From Phoebastria nigripes (lineage: Eukaryota > Chordata > Aves > Procellariiformes > Diomedeidae), in NCBI GenBank assembly GCA_035582835.1, contig JAYKAV010000955.1, positions 419,327 through 483,326 of the forward strand: 64,000 bases of DNA, written 5' to 3'. The position numbers and the translations under genes were made by a program. Below are positions 36,616 through 49,900 of this stretch, piece after piece (the first letter of the stretch is position 1; the number at the start of each line of letters is the position of its first letter). The notes below the pieces were generated by a model. It saw nothing but the letters and a program-made list of their open reading frames with translations. It made no database searches and was not told the origin of the DNA.

Positions 36616-38407
36616 CTTTAGAGACAGAGGGAGAAAAAACGTTACGTGACTATCTGTTCTGTGAACCAAAACAGTGAAAGGACCATGCAGCACTTGACAA
36701 AGCACCAGCACAAGTCACCTCTCAGAAGTCTCTGTGGGACAGATTGAGGATCTGATTCTATGAGACGAAGGACACTTTGCTAAGCAGAGCTCATTTGTCT
36801 CTAGCTCTTGCCACTGACTCCCTTATAGCCACCTCTGCAAAATAAGCACCAGGTACTAGCTCGGTTCTCAGCAAAACATTGCTAACACCTCCGATGAAGG
36901 GTGCCCTCGTTGGTAGATTTTGCAGAGACTGAGGATGGTTTTGGACAGCCGGGGCTGGCACAGAGGAGGGTCTCTAGAAGGTGTTGAGTTCCAGACATGG
37001 GGAGTCTCCTGCTATTTTCAGAATAGGGATTTTAATCTTCCAGAGGTGATGTGCTGGGAGCTTTTCCAAGAATAATTTTTTAGTTAAACACAGAATGGGC
37101 AGATACGCTTTTAGAGCCTGGCCTGATGCCTGTGAAAATGCTCATTTTGTTTAGATACTGCTCTGCCTCTGTAGTGTTTTTCTCTCTTCTTTTCTAATTG
37201 ACACTATATAAACTCAGAAGCTGTGTTTTTAAGAGCTGCAGCAAATCCTGCTTTTTCTTCTCTGGCAGAAGTCATAATCCTCTCTCTGTGACATCATAAT
37301 TGTTCCTGCAATCACCAGCTGTGATACCACAAACAAAGGACCCAGCTGTATGAGGGAGGAAGGGGAATAAACAGCTGGAATAGATAAACTGTTTAAGAAA
37401 CACACATCCTATTTTGTAACGTTAATATTACAAGCGGAGTGTGAGAAGAGAAAAAGCAGTACAAGGCATATTGAAAAAATGGGGTTTAGAAGAAGAAATG
37501 TCTCTGAGTAATGGATGCATGTCCCTGCTAAATCTGTTCTGGCAGTGCAGAACTGACTTAAAAGCTCCTGTCATTATCCCTCTGCGTATAGAGATTTCAA
37601 AACAGGGTAGAGCTAGCACAGCCCCAGGAGAAAGGCTTGGAGTTAAAGAGAGGCATGTGGCTAAAATTGCCTGCCACTCTGGAGACCCCAGTTAGCACAA
37701 CAGCTATTGCGACCACAAAAACTTGCATCCTCCTTTACAGACTCCCACACCTCCAGCTACATTTGATGTCTGTCTCAGAATTGTTTTCAGAGTTTTAATG
37801 AAGCACATGAGGATCTTTAAGGCTTTCTGGAAATGAAAACGGTGATGTCATCTCCTCTGAACAAACCTGAGGCAACTTGACATAATAGATTGGATAAATA
37901 TACGGAAGAACTTATTTAGCAACATTCTACAAATACAGATGAATTAATCATTAGAGTTGGTGTTTTCAGATTTCCCAGAGAACAGATTTTGATCAGTTTT
38001 CCTCTGCTCCTTCAAAAGATGACTTCGTATCTACTGCATGCAATGAAACTAGGTATTCCAGTCCTGATTTCCCACGTTTAATTTCTGAATGTCATTAAAA
38101 CATCTTTTTATTTCCAGAAATCTTCGTAACAACATTCTTAGGTATATGATTTATGCTGTTTGACTCCTACAGTTACACAAAGCAAATGCTATGCAAAGCC
38201 ATGGAGTTCAAGTTTCAAAATCATGTGTGCTGCTTTGAAGCTAAATTGTTAAAAGTATAAAAAACCAAAAAATAATAATGTTCTTTCTTTCATGTTATAT
38301 ATGGGAAATTCAGGTCAGATATTCTCTAAAATGATGATTATAGAAAAAAACCCTGTATCTGGTGTGCATTATTTTAATGCAAACAAATATATTGCAGGCA
38401 GTCCTAC
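36616..38407 (-). other. GAD2 intron 13
   Basis: This 1792-bp GT-AG intron lies between exons 13 and 14. I see no repeat element, RNA gene or convincing coding segment in it. Confidence 0.9.
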
Positions 38408-38557
38408 CTTTGCCCTCCACATCAGCCATAGCTTGAAGACATCAACATGCCGTCCACATTGCAAAGCCTTGTCTCCTGTGTCATAAGACAGGTCATAGTG
38501 CTTGTCTTGTTGAAAGAGGTAGGAAGCATGCATTTGATTGCAGCTCTGCATCAATCC
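38408..38557 (-). CDS. GAD2: GAD2 exon 13 (residues 413-462, catalytic loop)
   Basis: This 150-bp exon has 50 codons, starting [19 protein letters not shown] and ending [10 protein letters not shown]. It holds the flexible catalytic loop (about residues 423-433), with the tyrosine at codon 38519-38521 matching Tyr425. In GAD65 this mobile loop favours loss of cofactor and enzyme inactivation. Human MQNCNQ reads MQSCNQ here. The acceptor is CTGTAAG and the donor is GCAAAG/GTAGGA, phase 0. Confidence 0.97.
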
Positions 38558-40267
38558 CTTACAGAAACAAAAACACAAAAAAGTGATGTTGGCACAAATG
38601 TGACTACTGTTTTGAGGGTTGCTTTGGGCAAAAAATTACAAACACCCAAATTCAGTGGAATACGTGTCCAAGTGCAAAAGGAAGATCAAAAAAAAGGACA
38701 AAACCAGACTTAGTTGCTCAGTGGCCTAAGTTTTTCATATCCCATTCAGTGCCCAGGACACCTTGGTACCTGATCCAGCAATGTGTAATCCACTCCCAGA
38801 GCCAAGGCATTTTTAAAAAAAAAGCTGGACATTGTGCTTCCTAGAATCATTATGCATAAGTTCATTTTTGGATCTCGCTTTTTATTCCTTGTTCTGGTTC
38901 CTTTTCCTCCTTTCCTTGGAAGGCTTTTTTTCTGGTTGAGTCAGACCGAGCCAATTTGATGACTAATCTAAATAATATCACACCACTTTTCTAACTGCTT
39001 TTGTCTCTAAAATTCTGATTTTCATTGTTTTCTTTCTTTGTAGGCACAGTTCTTTCCTGCAAAGCCCTCAGCTGGAGATTGGATGCTTAAGTGGTACAGA
39101 AAGCTTTGAACAGACAGAAGAGCATGTGGCCTTTAAACAGCCAGCTAGAGCTATTTCTGGGTTGCAAGATACCATTTTGAGAGGCAGCTTTGTGAGGGCC
39201 AGAAGCCAACAAGGTGAAGAAACCTGGCTCATCAAAGCATGGGGTTTCCCTTTTAGCTTTTTAAGTGAAATGCAGAGAATCATGTTCTGGCTCTAGTTAA
39301 GTCCTCAACCAAGCTGAAGGTATACCTTAGGGCTGTTGCCTAAAACTGCAATTTCCAGTCCAAGAAGAATCAAAACTTGGCTGTTTATCATCAAGTCTAA
39401 TCTTTATGTGTAACTCAAAACTAAGACAGTAAAATGAGAGGGGAAAAACATTGGCTTTCTCCTAATCTGAGCCACCTGTTCTCACTAGAGGTCAAGGATG
39501 GTACTGACTTCAACCAGGCAGGATTTGTCTCAGGGAACTGACCCAGAGGGCAAATAAAAGCCAGCTTCTCTCTTCCTAAGTGCAATCACTTTGTATAAAA
39601 TCTGTTGTACAGCTGTTAGCAAAACAGCAACCAGCTTTTTGATAGCTGGTCTAGTAAGTGGTGGTTGTATAGCAGCTGTCCCAGTAACTGATGGTTATAT
39701 GAAAATTACAGGCTTGAAGGGTAATTCAAATTCTAGTACTAAATGAAACGTCTACTTTTTATTCCAGGTGAACTCAAGTCTTCCTTTTTTATTTCCATGT
39801 AACCCAAAGTGGATATATGGATCAGAGCTGGGCTGAAATATCTATCATAAAAGTCTAGAAATTGTAACGATGCCTAGATAGACCAAATGTCATGCTGCAT
39901 GTATACCATACCATTCACCCTAAGAGGACTAGAGTTTGCCTACAGTTACATTTTATGCTACACAGTAACTAGTGGGGTTACACAGCTATGCACCCACAAA
40001 TTAACTATGGACATTTTGAATGGAAAGCCACAAAACCCTGTAGAGACATTGCCATTAATTGGATCTATCATTTCTGCCAGACAGCTGCTTCAATTCCTTT
40101 TGCAGTCACAGCCTAAGCACATAACTAGAGGTCTACTTCTCAGTTTCTTTTATAATCCCCATCACATTAGCAAATATTAGCTGTGACACAGTTACGAAGA
40201 AAACATGCAGTATTTTCAGAAGCAAAATGTCAGAAAAGATCAGAGAAGTGAGTATATTGGGACATAC
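38558..40267 (-). other. GAD2 intron 12
   Basis: This 1710-bp GT-AG intron lies between exons 12 and 13. Nothing else is recognised. Confidence 0.9.
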
Positions 40268-40346
40268 CTCTTCTCTTACTAGCAGGGCTGAACACTGCAG
40301 CGGGACGCCCATCATCTTGTGAGGGTTCCAGGTCACCGAATTGGCC
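40268..40346 (-). CDS. GAD2: GAD2 exon 12 (residues 386-412, PLP-binding Lys396)
   Basis: This 79-bp exon is one base plus 26 codons: [18 protein letters not shown] and then SALLVREE. The NPHK lysine (codon 40316-40318) is Lys396, which forms the internal Schiff base with PLP and is essential for decarboxylation. The acceptor is CCCAG and the donor is GAG/GTATGT, phase 0. The sequence matches human GAD65 exactly here, and differs from GAD67 by having Pro rather than Leu after GV. Confidence 0.97.
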
Positions 40347-43300
40347 CTGGGACAGCAAACCACGTGAAACTCAGACATTGTACTATGGTGGTGAAACCAT
40401 GGAGGCATTTAGTAATAACAAGAATAATAATGAACGTGTAGTAATGTGCACGTTTTTCTTTTTCTGAGCAAGCAAAGCTGCAAATAATCATGGCAGATAT
40501 TAGGAAAGTATTGCCTTCATAAGGGACCTAATCCACTCTAGTTAGTTTTTGGATGACAATTCTGGCAACTTACCACAGGATAATTGCTCTATCCGCTAAA
40601 CTTAACCAGTATTAAACTTTCTGGGGAGTCATCTATACTTCATAAACATAGGGCAAACTTCCTAAAAATACCCGCCTGACTGATGAACTTTCTGAAGTCA
40701 CACAGCTGATTAAAGATGCAGATAGGAAGCTGGCAAACTAGCATACTCCCTCCCATTGATTCCAGTTTCAGTAAGATTTTAGTAAGTAGCTCACATAGGT
40801 ATTTTTGAAAATTCCTTTAAATACTTCTGGGTACCTCTAAGTCTCTGAGTAACTTGGAAAACGTGGCCCTAAGTAATTTTTCTCATTGCTCTGTTGATGG
40901 TAAATTTTCATAGCTCCTTAATTTTAGCTTGGCTGTGATAATTCACACAACTGAAGGACTGGGTCCAAAATTACCATAGTAATAAACATAGAACTGATCC
41001 ACCCTTCCACAAAAGAGCCTGATCCTGCCTCTCTTCAGGACACATTCACTGCAATAATAACTGTCAGCCCAGATCTTGTGAACAAACAGGGTCCTGTCAC
41101 AATACAGCTTAGAGAAGAGACATTTGGGACTGTGGCAAGGGCTGAATGGAAAATTGTCCAGTTGTTTATTATTTTAATTTTGTGTTATGCTTGACTGGCT
41201 ATTTGTTAATTACTATTATTACATACGATGATTAGCTGATAGATGTATACATTTGCGTCCTATTTGGCAGGCTGTCAAGGATGCATAGTGCACAGGATTT
41301 CATGTAGTGCAGTGATTTGAGTTTTGATGGTATAAATCAGTCAACTGGGGCATGTAAAAACTTAAAGGACCCAGGACACACTTGCAGGTAACACTTATGT
41401 GAACAGAGGTAAGCATGTTGCAATCTGGCAGTATTTTCCTTTGTAGGATTTGGAGACAGCGCTATAGGTTTATGCATGTCCTTATCATTTCCTGCCAAAT
41501 TGCTTTTACTCCTTCAAAGCAAGCAACTCCAAAATTCACACGGACACCGGGCAGCACTTCTGTGCTTTCTTCTTTGCTATTTAAATGGGATTGCGCAAGT
41601 GTCTGATGCAAAATCTGTAGGGAACAGTCTTCCATAGGCAACATCTGGCCACTTGGCTTGGCTTTTCGAGTATTTGGCAGCTTTTAATCAGCTCAAAGTC
41701 AGTCATCTGATTGCAACACCAAAGCTAATGATTCTGAACATGCATTCAGGTCTATGAATTTCCTTTGATGTGATACTTTTTAATTTTTATCTGTGCCTAT
41801 GCAGAATCAAGCAGAAATTCTTTGAAAGACTTATAGGTAATAGTAGTGGTATGGGTTTTCTCAAGCAAAAGGATTATTTACTGACAACAGCCAGATGATA
41901 ATTATCTGCCTAAAACATTTAATTTACCCTAAGGTCATTTACTTCCCCAATTACATCCCAATTGCACACAGAAAAAAATTAATTATGTAAAATAAAAATC
42001 CACCATTTTTCATTTGTTATCAGTTATTCTAGGCTTCAGCCATCAGTATGTGCTTAAAGAAATTGCTGACTGAGACAAACAGTGAAGGAAAAAAGCTACG
42101 TGGATCCACAGATGTTTTTTTAAAGCATCTCACATTTACCCAAATAACTGAGCACCAAGCACCTATGGGATTTTTTGGCTGTGGGTCACAGACAGAAAAA
42201 AAAAAGAGGAAAAGTTTTCCTTTAGAGATTTCAAATGCATGACAGGAGAGATTCAAGACTGGCAGAATTTGGTCCTCAGCCATGATTAAAAACAGACTGA
42301 GGTGCATTCACTGACCAGCCGCAGCCCTGGGAAGGATGCCCAGACCCTGTACAGGAGCACTCATTCAGCTGCAAACATGCTTTTCTCATGCAGGTGTCAC
42401 CCCCTGCCCGAGCCTCTGGGAGACGGACACCAGACCAAACTCCTGACGGTGGCCAGACCGATCTGCTCCAGACATCAGGCGACATGGTTCCTTCAGGGTG
42501 CCTTGGAGCAGTTTGAAATCTGCCACGTGGGGACTGGAGGGCACCGTAAGGATGGTCCTGCAACTCCTCCTGCCTTTGACAGGAGTATTTTTGCTGGACT
42601 GTCTGTTACAAGAAGGATGGGAGTACTCAGAGCACAAAGTGCTCCATTTAATGCTCCCTCCTTGTCCTTTTCTCCCCTACCAAACATGAGTAACAGCTCC
42701 AGTTCTCTTCTATGCAGACCTGTAATGACTGGGTTGTACTATAGTACCTACCATGAAACAGGAACGTCCATAGAAGTTGGGTCTAATGAGTCTCCTCTAA
42801 AGGTACCCATATTTGAAATCTGGACAAACTGAAATGAGCCGCTGTGTCCATCAAGCAGAACAACAGCATTGGAAATGACAAATTTCATTAATTTGTTGCC
42901 AAACATATGGAGATGTTGCTTATCAAAGCACTAGATAAAATCCAGTGGAGTTCTGGATCTAAAGCATATTATTTGGAAAATTCTCCAATATAGATTCAAC
43001 CTAAACTTCTCATTCCAGCAGAATTTGGACAGCAATGTGGGAGGCAAACTCTTTTTTTCATACTCTGTCCTCACAGGCAACTGGGTAGATTTTTCTAACT
43101 TGCTGGATATTTGGATGTATATCCTTTTAATGCACAATATGTAAGTTTGGAGTGCTGCAGGCACTCTTAACTTAACTAAATCGAATTCATGGAACCATTG
43201 GCTGCTTTCCAAATTTTGTATGTGAGATGAGAAAGGAACTGAATCATCAAGGTATCCTCCTAATCTTCAGGAACAGGATGAAGAAGTTGTTTGTAATTTT

Positions 43301-44244
43301 AATTGGCAAGGAACAGCAATTCAATTTAGAGATAAAAAGGCGGAATGGAGTAATAATTTACTCTCCAACAGCATGAGCTTCAGAAAATACACAAATGTGA
43401 GAGTGACTCCATCTAGCCCAGTATACTGTCTCTAGCAAGTGGCCTAAATAGATGCCTGGGAAAAATACAAAACAGGGCAAGCATATATGACCTTCCTCCA
43501 AATATTCTCTGAGTCCCCAGTCATTTGTGGCTCACGGAAGTCCTGAATGGTTTTTATTTGTCTTCCCTTGAACGCAGGTAAAGCTTAACATCCTACGGCA
43601 AGGAGTCCACAGCTCAACTAAAAGTTTCTGAATAAGCAGCTGTTTGTAAGTTTAAGTTCAGTCTTTCCAGTCTCTGAACTGGACTGGCATCACTTATGTT
43701 CATCTGTGTGTACGTGCAATGTTCATGAGCTCATGACTATAACTGTGTATATCCAGGCACAGATTTACTGAGAGGATGTCATTAACACAGCCTGGAAGGG
43801 GATATTCTCTCCAGAAGTGACAGAGCAGTGGTCAGTGACTGCCAGGACACCTGTCCAAACTGCAGGTGCATCCACCTTTTATACTTAGACTTCTGCATGC
43901 AAGACCTCCAAGATTCATTTCTTAGAGGAATGCAATTGCTAATTCATGTTGGACACTGAATCAGTGGATGTTGCAGAAACCACTCTGGAGCTGCAAATGT
44001 ATGCTGGAAGGAATGAAAACGCAAAGAAGAAACGTCTGCTGTTTGTACTACAAAACAAAGTGCCACACTACTGTAGCATTGAACAAAGGCACTTAGCAAT
44101 GCTACTTCAACTGGAAGGACAGTTTGCATAATTTCTTCATACTGTATCTTGGAGATAACATCCATTTTTATTTTTATTTATAGACATTGCTATGGTAATC
44201 ACAAGTGTGTTAAAATGTGTTTAATTAATGTTAATAAATCATAC
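40347..44244 (-). other. GAD2 intron 11
   Basis: This 3898-bp GT-AG intron lies between exons 11 and 12. It holds a decayed tRNA-like SINE scrap near 40551-40605. It also holds a locally GC-rich stretch at 42300-42840 with the longest open frame of the window (176 codons, plus strand), which I judge to be chance. Confidence 0.9.
40551..40605 (-). repeat. tRNA-derived SINE-like remnant in GAD2 intron 11
   Basis: On the minus strand AAGTTTAGCGGATAGAGCA looks like the A-box region seen in old amniote tRNA-derived SINEs. A degenerate B-box-like CCAGAATTGTCATCC follows about 20 nt later. It is strongly decayed, and the family is not assigned. Confidence 0.35.
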
Positions 44245-44309
44245 CTTTCAACACCATTTAACTTCCATTTGTGTTTTCTTGACATCAGGAGCCCACCACC
44301 CCATGCTCC
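44245..44309 (-). CDS. GAD2: GAD2 exon 11 (residues 365-386)
   Basis: This 65-bp exon encodes [21 protein letters not shown] plus two bases of Arg386. The acceptor is TTCTAG and the donor is GAAAG/GTATG, phase 2. The first codon, 44307-44309, is GGA (Gly), where human GAD65 and GAD67 both have Ala in the VDAAWGG motif. The second Ala, which packs on the cofactor, is kept. Ser to Asn in LSGVE is a further change. The splice sites make the exon clear even though this short segment has no long open frame of its own. Confidence 0.95.
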
Positions 44310-45418
44310 CTAGAAGGCAAGACACATTGTCTTAATGAGAAGAGAACTCTGCATTTCTCCGTGATGACATCTGTGCGTTCACATCAGTTTGGGGCCCCTT
44401 CTTTCTTCTTGCTGATGTGGCACGTTCCAAAATGACCAGGCAGATGGGGCCTGAGGCATTAGCTGTACTAACAATTTTCTTCCAGTTGCTTGGAAGCAGT
44501 GGTTTATAGCCCATAATCTGACGCCAACCCTTAGCATCTGCTAACCCCTCCCTCGCCACCTCCTCTGACACTGACACATTGGGCTGCCCCACACTGTAAT
44601 TAATGACTTGCAGAGCTGCTCCTGGGTAAGCTGCCTTTTCTCTTTTAGTGACTAAGTGATGGCAACAAACCAGAATGGGATCTCAGCTGCTCTGGTGAGT
44701 TTTCATCATATTTCAGATCACTGCTGCTTGCCCCCTACTCATTTGCTTTCGCTCACAGAGATCTGGGACAAGCAGGTGTTTCAAGTGACTGAGAAGTAGT
44801 TAAGGTAAACGCGAATTCTTCCTTTGAATTGGAGTGATTTTGGCTGACACAGTAATCCAAAAGCAAGGGAAATTCAATTACCAAGCCTTTTTGGAGAAAG
44901 GATTTGCAAAAATGACACAAAAGCCATTCTAGGGCTGAAAGATGATCCTTCAGAAAGATTTATTGGCAAGAGCCCAGATAAAGCTAAGTAGCCAATCTGA
45001 TAAATTTCTCTAGCATTTGCATTAACCTGTTCAGCAATTTGCGGTACCTTATTCCAGACAAATGTAGCCTTTTCCTTAAGTATTTATTTTGCAGCTGCTG
45101 CAGAAGCTGAGCCAGTGCTCAGTATGGTTCTTATGTATTTCTTGTACTAATGGCATTTAGAGATAAAAGCGAAGGCCAAAACCACTCAAACTAGGTCATC
45201 TGAAGTGTCCCAGTTGCTAAAAGTACCGCACAGTCACAGCTCCCAAAACGTCCCCCTGACCTAAGCCTTTCAGAGGAGTGGTAAGTCAGCGCTTGGATGT
45301 TAGACTTAATTACAAGAACCAAATACAACAGGTTTTGTACAAGATGACACTGTCCAAAATTAATAAATTAATGCTAATACACCTTGTAATCCAGCCCCCC
45401 ACATAAGGTGATACTTAC
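44310..45418 (-). other. GAD2 intron 10
   Basis: This 1109-bp GT-AG intron lies between exons 10 and 11. It splits the VD/(A)AW motif exactly between Asp364 and residue 365. Nothing else is recognised. Confidence 0.9.
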
Positions 45419-45535
45419 ATCCACGTGCATCCAGATTTTGTATTTCTTGCAGATATCTGCAATAGCTATGAGAGGATCAAACGCCCCGTACACTGTTGTC
45501 CCAGCTGTGGCACTCACCAGAAAAGGAACAAATCC
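45419..45535 (-). CDS. GAD2: GAD2 exon 10 (residues 326-364, ends at PLP-contacting Asp364)
   Basis: This 117-bp exon encodes 39 residues starting [20 protein letters not shown] and ending YKIWMHVD. The SATAGTT loop contacts the PLP phosphate. The final Asp (codon 45419-45421) matches Asp364, which pairs with the pyridine nitrogen. The acceptor is TTGCAG and the donor is GAT/GTAAGT, phase 0. Two conservative changes from human occur in FDPLLAVAD (Leu to Ile, Val to Ile). Confidence 0.97.
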
Positions 45536-46936
45536 CTGCAAGAGAGCACAGAGGCATTTGGCAAGGTCAGGGTGCTGCAGCCTCCTCAGCCTGCAGCAGC
45601 CCCGACTCCTCCTGTGCTGCCTCCACAATGAGCCCACAAGTGTCTCCTAGAGGACATCCCTGCTACGTTACACTGGTTTTCTCCTAGTTTGTATGCTAGT
45701 GATATTACAGTTTCTACCTTAAGGTGGCAGCAAACTTCCAAACCAGCATCCTCCATTTATTAGGATGCATGAGACAGGTAAGGGCTCAGAAGAACAATTC
45801 TGCTCCATGCCACCTGCCTGAAACCAAAAGGTCTGCTCTGCATGATATTGCGTATAACAAACCTCACCCAGGCACCACAGCGCAAGAAGTATCTCTGGTG
45901 GACTGTGCCCTGGGCTGTATTATAATTATACCAGTAAGTGTCTGAACGTGTGGTGGCCCAGTCCTGTCAGTGGGAGCATCTTGTCTGGGGGTGTCTTCTG
46001 GGGGCAAAGCACAGGGGAGGTGTGGGGCTCCCCTCCAGCCCCATGCCTCGTGCAGAGCGGGGAGACAGCAATCTCCACAGAGGCCAGGGACCACCTCTTG
46101 GATTCCCTCTGCTAAATGCTGTGTCTCACAGAGAAGCACTCACTGTCTGCCACATGCCATAATTTATACCTGTGTTTCATTTTAAATTCATTTATCGTTC
46201 TGTTGATTTCATAAGCAGTACTCAGAGCAACAAAGGTAAAGAGTGGCTACATTTTTTGCAGAGCTGGGGTTTAAACTATCAAAAAGGTCTAAACTTCCTT
46301 CTGCAAAGTGAAATACATGGTCAGTAGGTTTGGGTGGTACTCTACTGCTATGTTGCCTTTCATTTTTATCTACTATATTGCTTTTCTTAGACAAAGAAGC
46401 TTTTAATGAAGATTTGTGTTATTAATGAGCTTTGAATGCTGTGTTTCTAATGATTATTTATATAAATGTTGTTGAAGGCACAGGGCTAAGTTCACTGCAT
46501 ACTTTAATCTGTTGTTTAATTCTACAAAGGTAGTGCCTTTTTAGAGATGTGTAGATTTTAGTTTATCTTCCATTGTTTTCATGACTATGAGAAATACTTT
46601 CAACATGTTAAAATATACACAAATTACCCAAACGATTACCCTGTTTTTGCCAATATTCAGCTGAGGAACTGCATCACAGGCTGATAATATAAAGGAGGAG
46701 GATGTTATGCAGAGGAACACATAAAAAAGCCAAATAGCTCATGGAGATTATAAAGTAGCTCTAAACCTATTTTCTCAGCAATTCTTGCCTCACTAATTGC
46801 CAGGCTACATTTCTGAGAAATAAATCAAAAATTAATGGGCAAGCCTATGTTGTTTTACCAAGGAAAGCAAAACAACTAGCTGTATCATTCTTGGGGTTTT
46901 TGTCTTTTTTGGAAGCAGAAAAGCTAGTAAACTTAC
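45536..46936 (-). other. GAD2 intron 9
   Basis: This 1401-bp GT-AG intron lies between exons 9 and 10. Part of it (45550-46140) is richer in GC and open in several frames. No recognisable gene or repeat is present. Confidence 0.9.
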
Positions 46937-46991
46937 TTTCTGTTTGGCTTCAAGAATTCTTCTTTCAAGGTCTGATGGGATCATTTTCCCT
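46937..46991 (-). CDS. GAD2: GAD2 exon 9 (residues 307-325)
   Basis: This 55-bp exon is one base completing the Arg307 codon plus 18 codons reading GKMIPSDLERRILEAKQK, identical to my memory of human GAD65. The acceptor is GCTCCAG and the donor is CAGAAA/GTAAGT, phase 0. The segment is a helix-rich part of the large domain between the cofactor-stacking His and the TAGTT motif. Confidence 0.97.
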
Positions 46992-49900
46992 CTGGAGCAA
47001 GAGAGAGTTATATTAGAAATTTGATCTTGAAATCAGCTCTTGCTGTTACTTCTTCACTTAATAGGAAACCCAAATAAGGAATAAAGTGACCTTTTTTGCC
47101 CAGGGCTTATGCAGCATTGAAGAGCACAGAAAGATTCTGACCGTTAGTCTGAGTTTTTACCCTAATTATTTTGTCAACCAGTTTGCATCAATATGGTGAT
47201 GGTAACTGATAGAAGTCATCTCGTGGCCACCCTCATTAAACACTGATGCTGCTCCATGGAGCCTCCTGGTCCTGTCTGACGTTACAGCCCTGGGAATATG
47301 CTCCAGGCTCCCAGGGAGAGGCTCAGCCCAGGGTCCCAAGAAGCTCGCTGGGTGCCAAACCCCACGGTCCCCTTTCAGCAGGCACAAAAAATGCCAGCTG
47401 AGCTGCATGGCCTTGAGCAGCGCGACTCAGCTCTGGTGTAAGCAGTCGTTTCCGTGTTTCCATCCAAGGGACGAACTCATTTCAGGGCGACTATTCCACA
47501 GTTTGGTGCATTACACGTTTGCGTTTGCTTGAGAAGAAGCTACCAGTCTGGACTCATTAAATGCACTGTCAGGCCCTTTGTATTGACTGTATTTGCAACA
47601 CATTTAGTATGAACCACTCACATGAGATTCAGACTCAGCAGTATAAGGCTTGAAGGCTAATTTATGAAATCCTGTAAATGAATTAGGCGCAAGGTAAAAC
47701 AGTGCCGATACTGAATATTGAGGTTAAGATTTTTTTTGCTTTAGCCACAAGCAAGACTAGCTAAGAAGAGAGTATGCGTAACAGCAATACATACACGATA
47801 GCGTCCCACATTACAGGAATAAACTCTTCACTGGATTTAAGTGTTGTCCATTTAGATTTTTATGTGTATATGTACTTTGAAGGACTTTTTCAGTTTTTAG
47901 TATAGTTGGACACATTTTTTTCTATCACTAAAGCACTGTTTCCTGTTGCTATTAAAAAAACCCCTTTACTAAAGCTCAAAATAGCAGTTTTAGAGAAACA
48001 AATAAAACCACGAGTTTTAGTTTTACTTTTACATTAAAAAAACCCTGAAGTGTTTTCATGACATTTGGATGGATGTAAATTTAAAAAAAAAAAATTACTA
48101 ATTTCTTGTAATAAGATACTGCTAGGTTTTATAAGTTTTCATCCTTACACAGCTCACAATAAGTTAGTAATTATTTCAGTAGAGATGGGTTTGCACTGGT
48201 GAGATTTTTGCAAAATCTGTCTAAAAATTAGCCCTGATTTTTCTCATAGAAGTTCAAGGTCTAAAGAGTATTCAACTCATTGTGAGTTCCCCCCAGTTAC
48301 ATGACATGTTCAGAGAAAAGCAGTAGTTATCTTCAGAAACTGTTTCTGGGATCATTAGAGGAATAAAGAAAAAAAAAAGGCATGCCAAAGGAAGGCAATG
48401 AGTTCCTCCTCCAAACACAGTTTAGATGTTGGTCTTTAATGGTTTCTGATTTATTGAGCTTGTGCATACAAACACACACAGAGCTGGGCAGAACCCTACA
48501 TTGCCAAAATTTTTTTACCAAGACAAGTGATTATCCAGCCCCTGGTCATGTTGAGTATGCCAAGGAGCAAGCAGTAGGTTGGCTTTGGGAGGGGCAAAGA
48601 GACTCAGCAGCAAAAGGACACTGAGGATAGAGTAAGTGTTGGTGACAAAGTCTTTTCGTATTACCCACATCTGTACACAGTCTTCACTGCTGCCACACCA
48701 TACTAAAGTGTTCTGACCCATCCCTGGAAACATTCAAGGTCAGGTTGGACGGGGCTCTGAGAAACCTGATCTAGTCCCCCGCCATGGCAGGGGGCTTGCA
48801 ATAGATGACCTTTAAAAGGTCCCTTCCAATCCAAACTATTCTATGATTCTATGATTCTGTGATCCCAAACCTGCAGGTGCTATTGCTAGCAAGATGTCTG
48901 CATGGTAGTAAAAGAGGCAACAGAAATATATGGTTGTCCAGTCTGGGGTATGAGCAAGAACATGATTTTCTGCATGTCCTCCTGGCTTGAAATTCACCAC
49001 ACATTTACATAGTCCCATGATACAGCAGAACAAGGCAAACTTGGTGGGTGTGGGTCCGGATGGGGAAGAGAAGAGCCACCAAGAAGTCTGCTTGGTCATG
49101 CTGGAAACATCAAAAAGATCTCGTGGAACTCCTTAACCCTCTCACAGGTCCACATCTTCACAGAGGGTCCTCTCTACTGCAGAAGCTCACATCCTGTGCA
49201 AACAGCCCACTTTGTCCCGGTGGTGTCTGCTGGGATTTGGTGAGACACACAGTAATCCCGCTGTTTACTTCAGGGTGGGCAGGGTAAGCATTGTGATCTT
49301 CACAGAAAATCGTCAGGCTGAATTTGCACAAGAAGAAAAGGAAGACATGACTTCATTGATCCATGTCTGTGTTCAGTGAATAGAAACAATCGGAGGTTTA
49401 TTTTGATGTCCGTTGGTTGTGTTGATGTTGCCATTAATTCCTCTTCAAGGTGTGCTCAGTCTTTTGTTAATAAAGAGATAATAAGCCCGTAAATCAATAT
49501 GCAGGCGCTGTGATTAGCACTGTAAATTGCTTAGTTGATGCTCTTCTTTTAATGTGGGAGCAGAGTATTTTGATAGCAGTAAAACCTTCCATTTATGCTA
49601 GAGCCATAAATAATTCAATACCTTATAACAATGATATTTGGGACTTAACAGTAAGAGCATATTCTATTGAAAAGATTCTCAGTAGAATCGGCAAGGACTG
49701 TTCTGTTAATTTTTGTCCCATAAAAAGCATGTTTTCCCTAAAATTTAAAATCTTTATCAGAACATGTTGATTTTGTTAATATTCCTTTGCTTTCTCAAAA
49801 TGGGTTTTCATAGAAAATCAAAACCTTTTAGTTGGGTGACTTAAACAAGAAGTTATCTACCACCCGTTTTGTATTGCTGATGGGACCTGTAGGTTAGGTG

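Noticed and set aside
42302..42832. 176-codon plus-strand open frame, the longest in the window.
   Set aside because: It lies inside GAD2 intron 11 antisense, in a locally GC-rich stretch that is open in several frames on both strands, with no recognisable domain.
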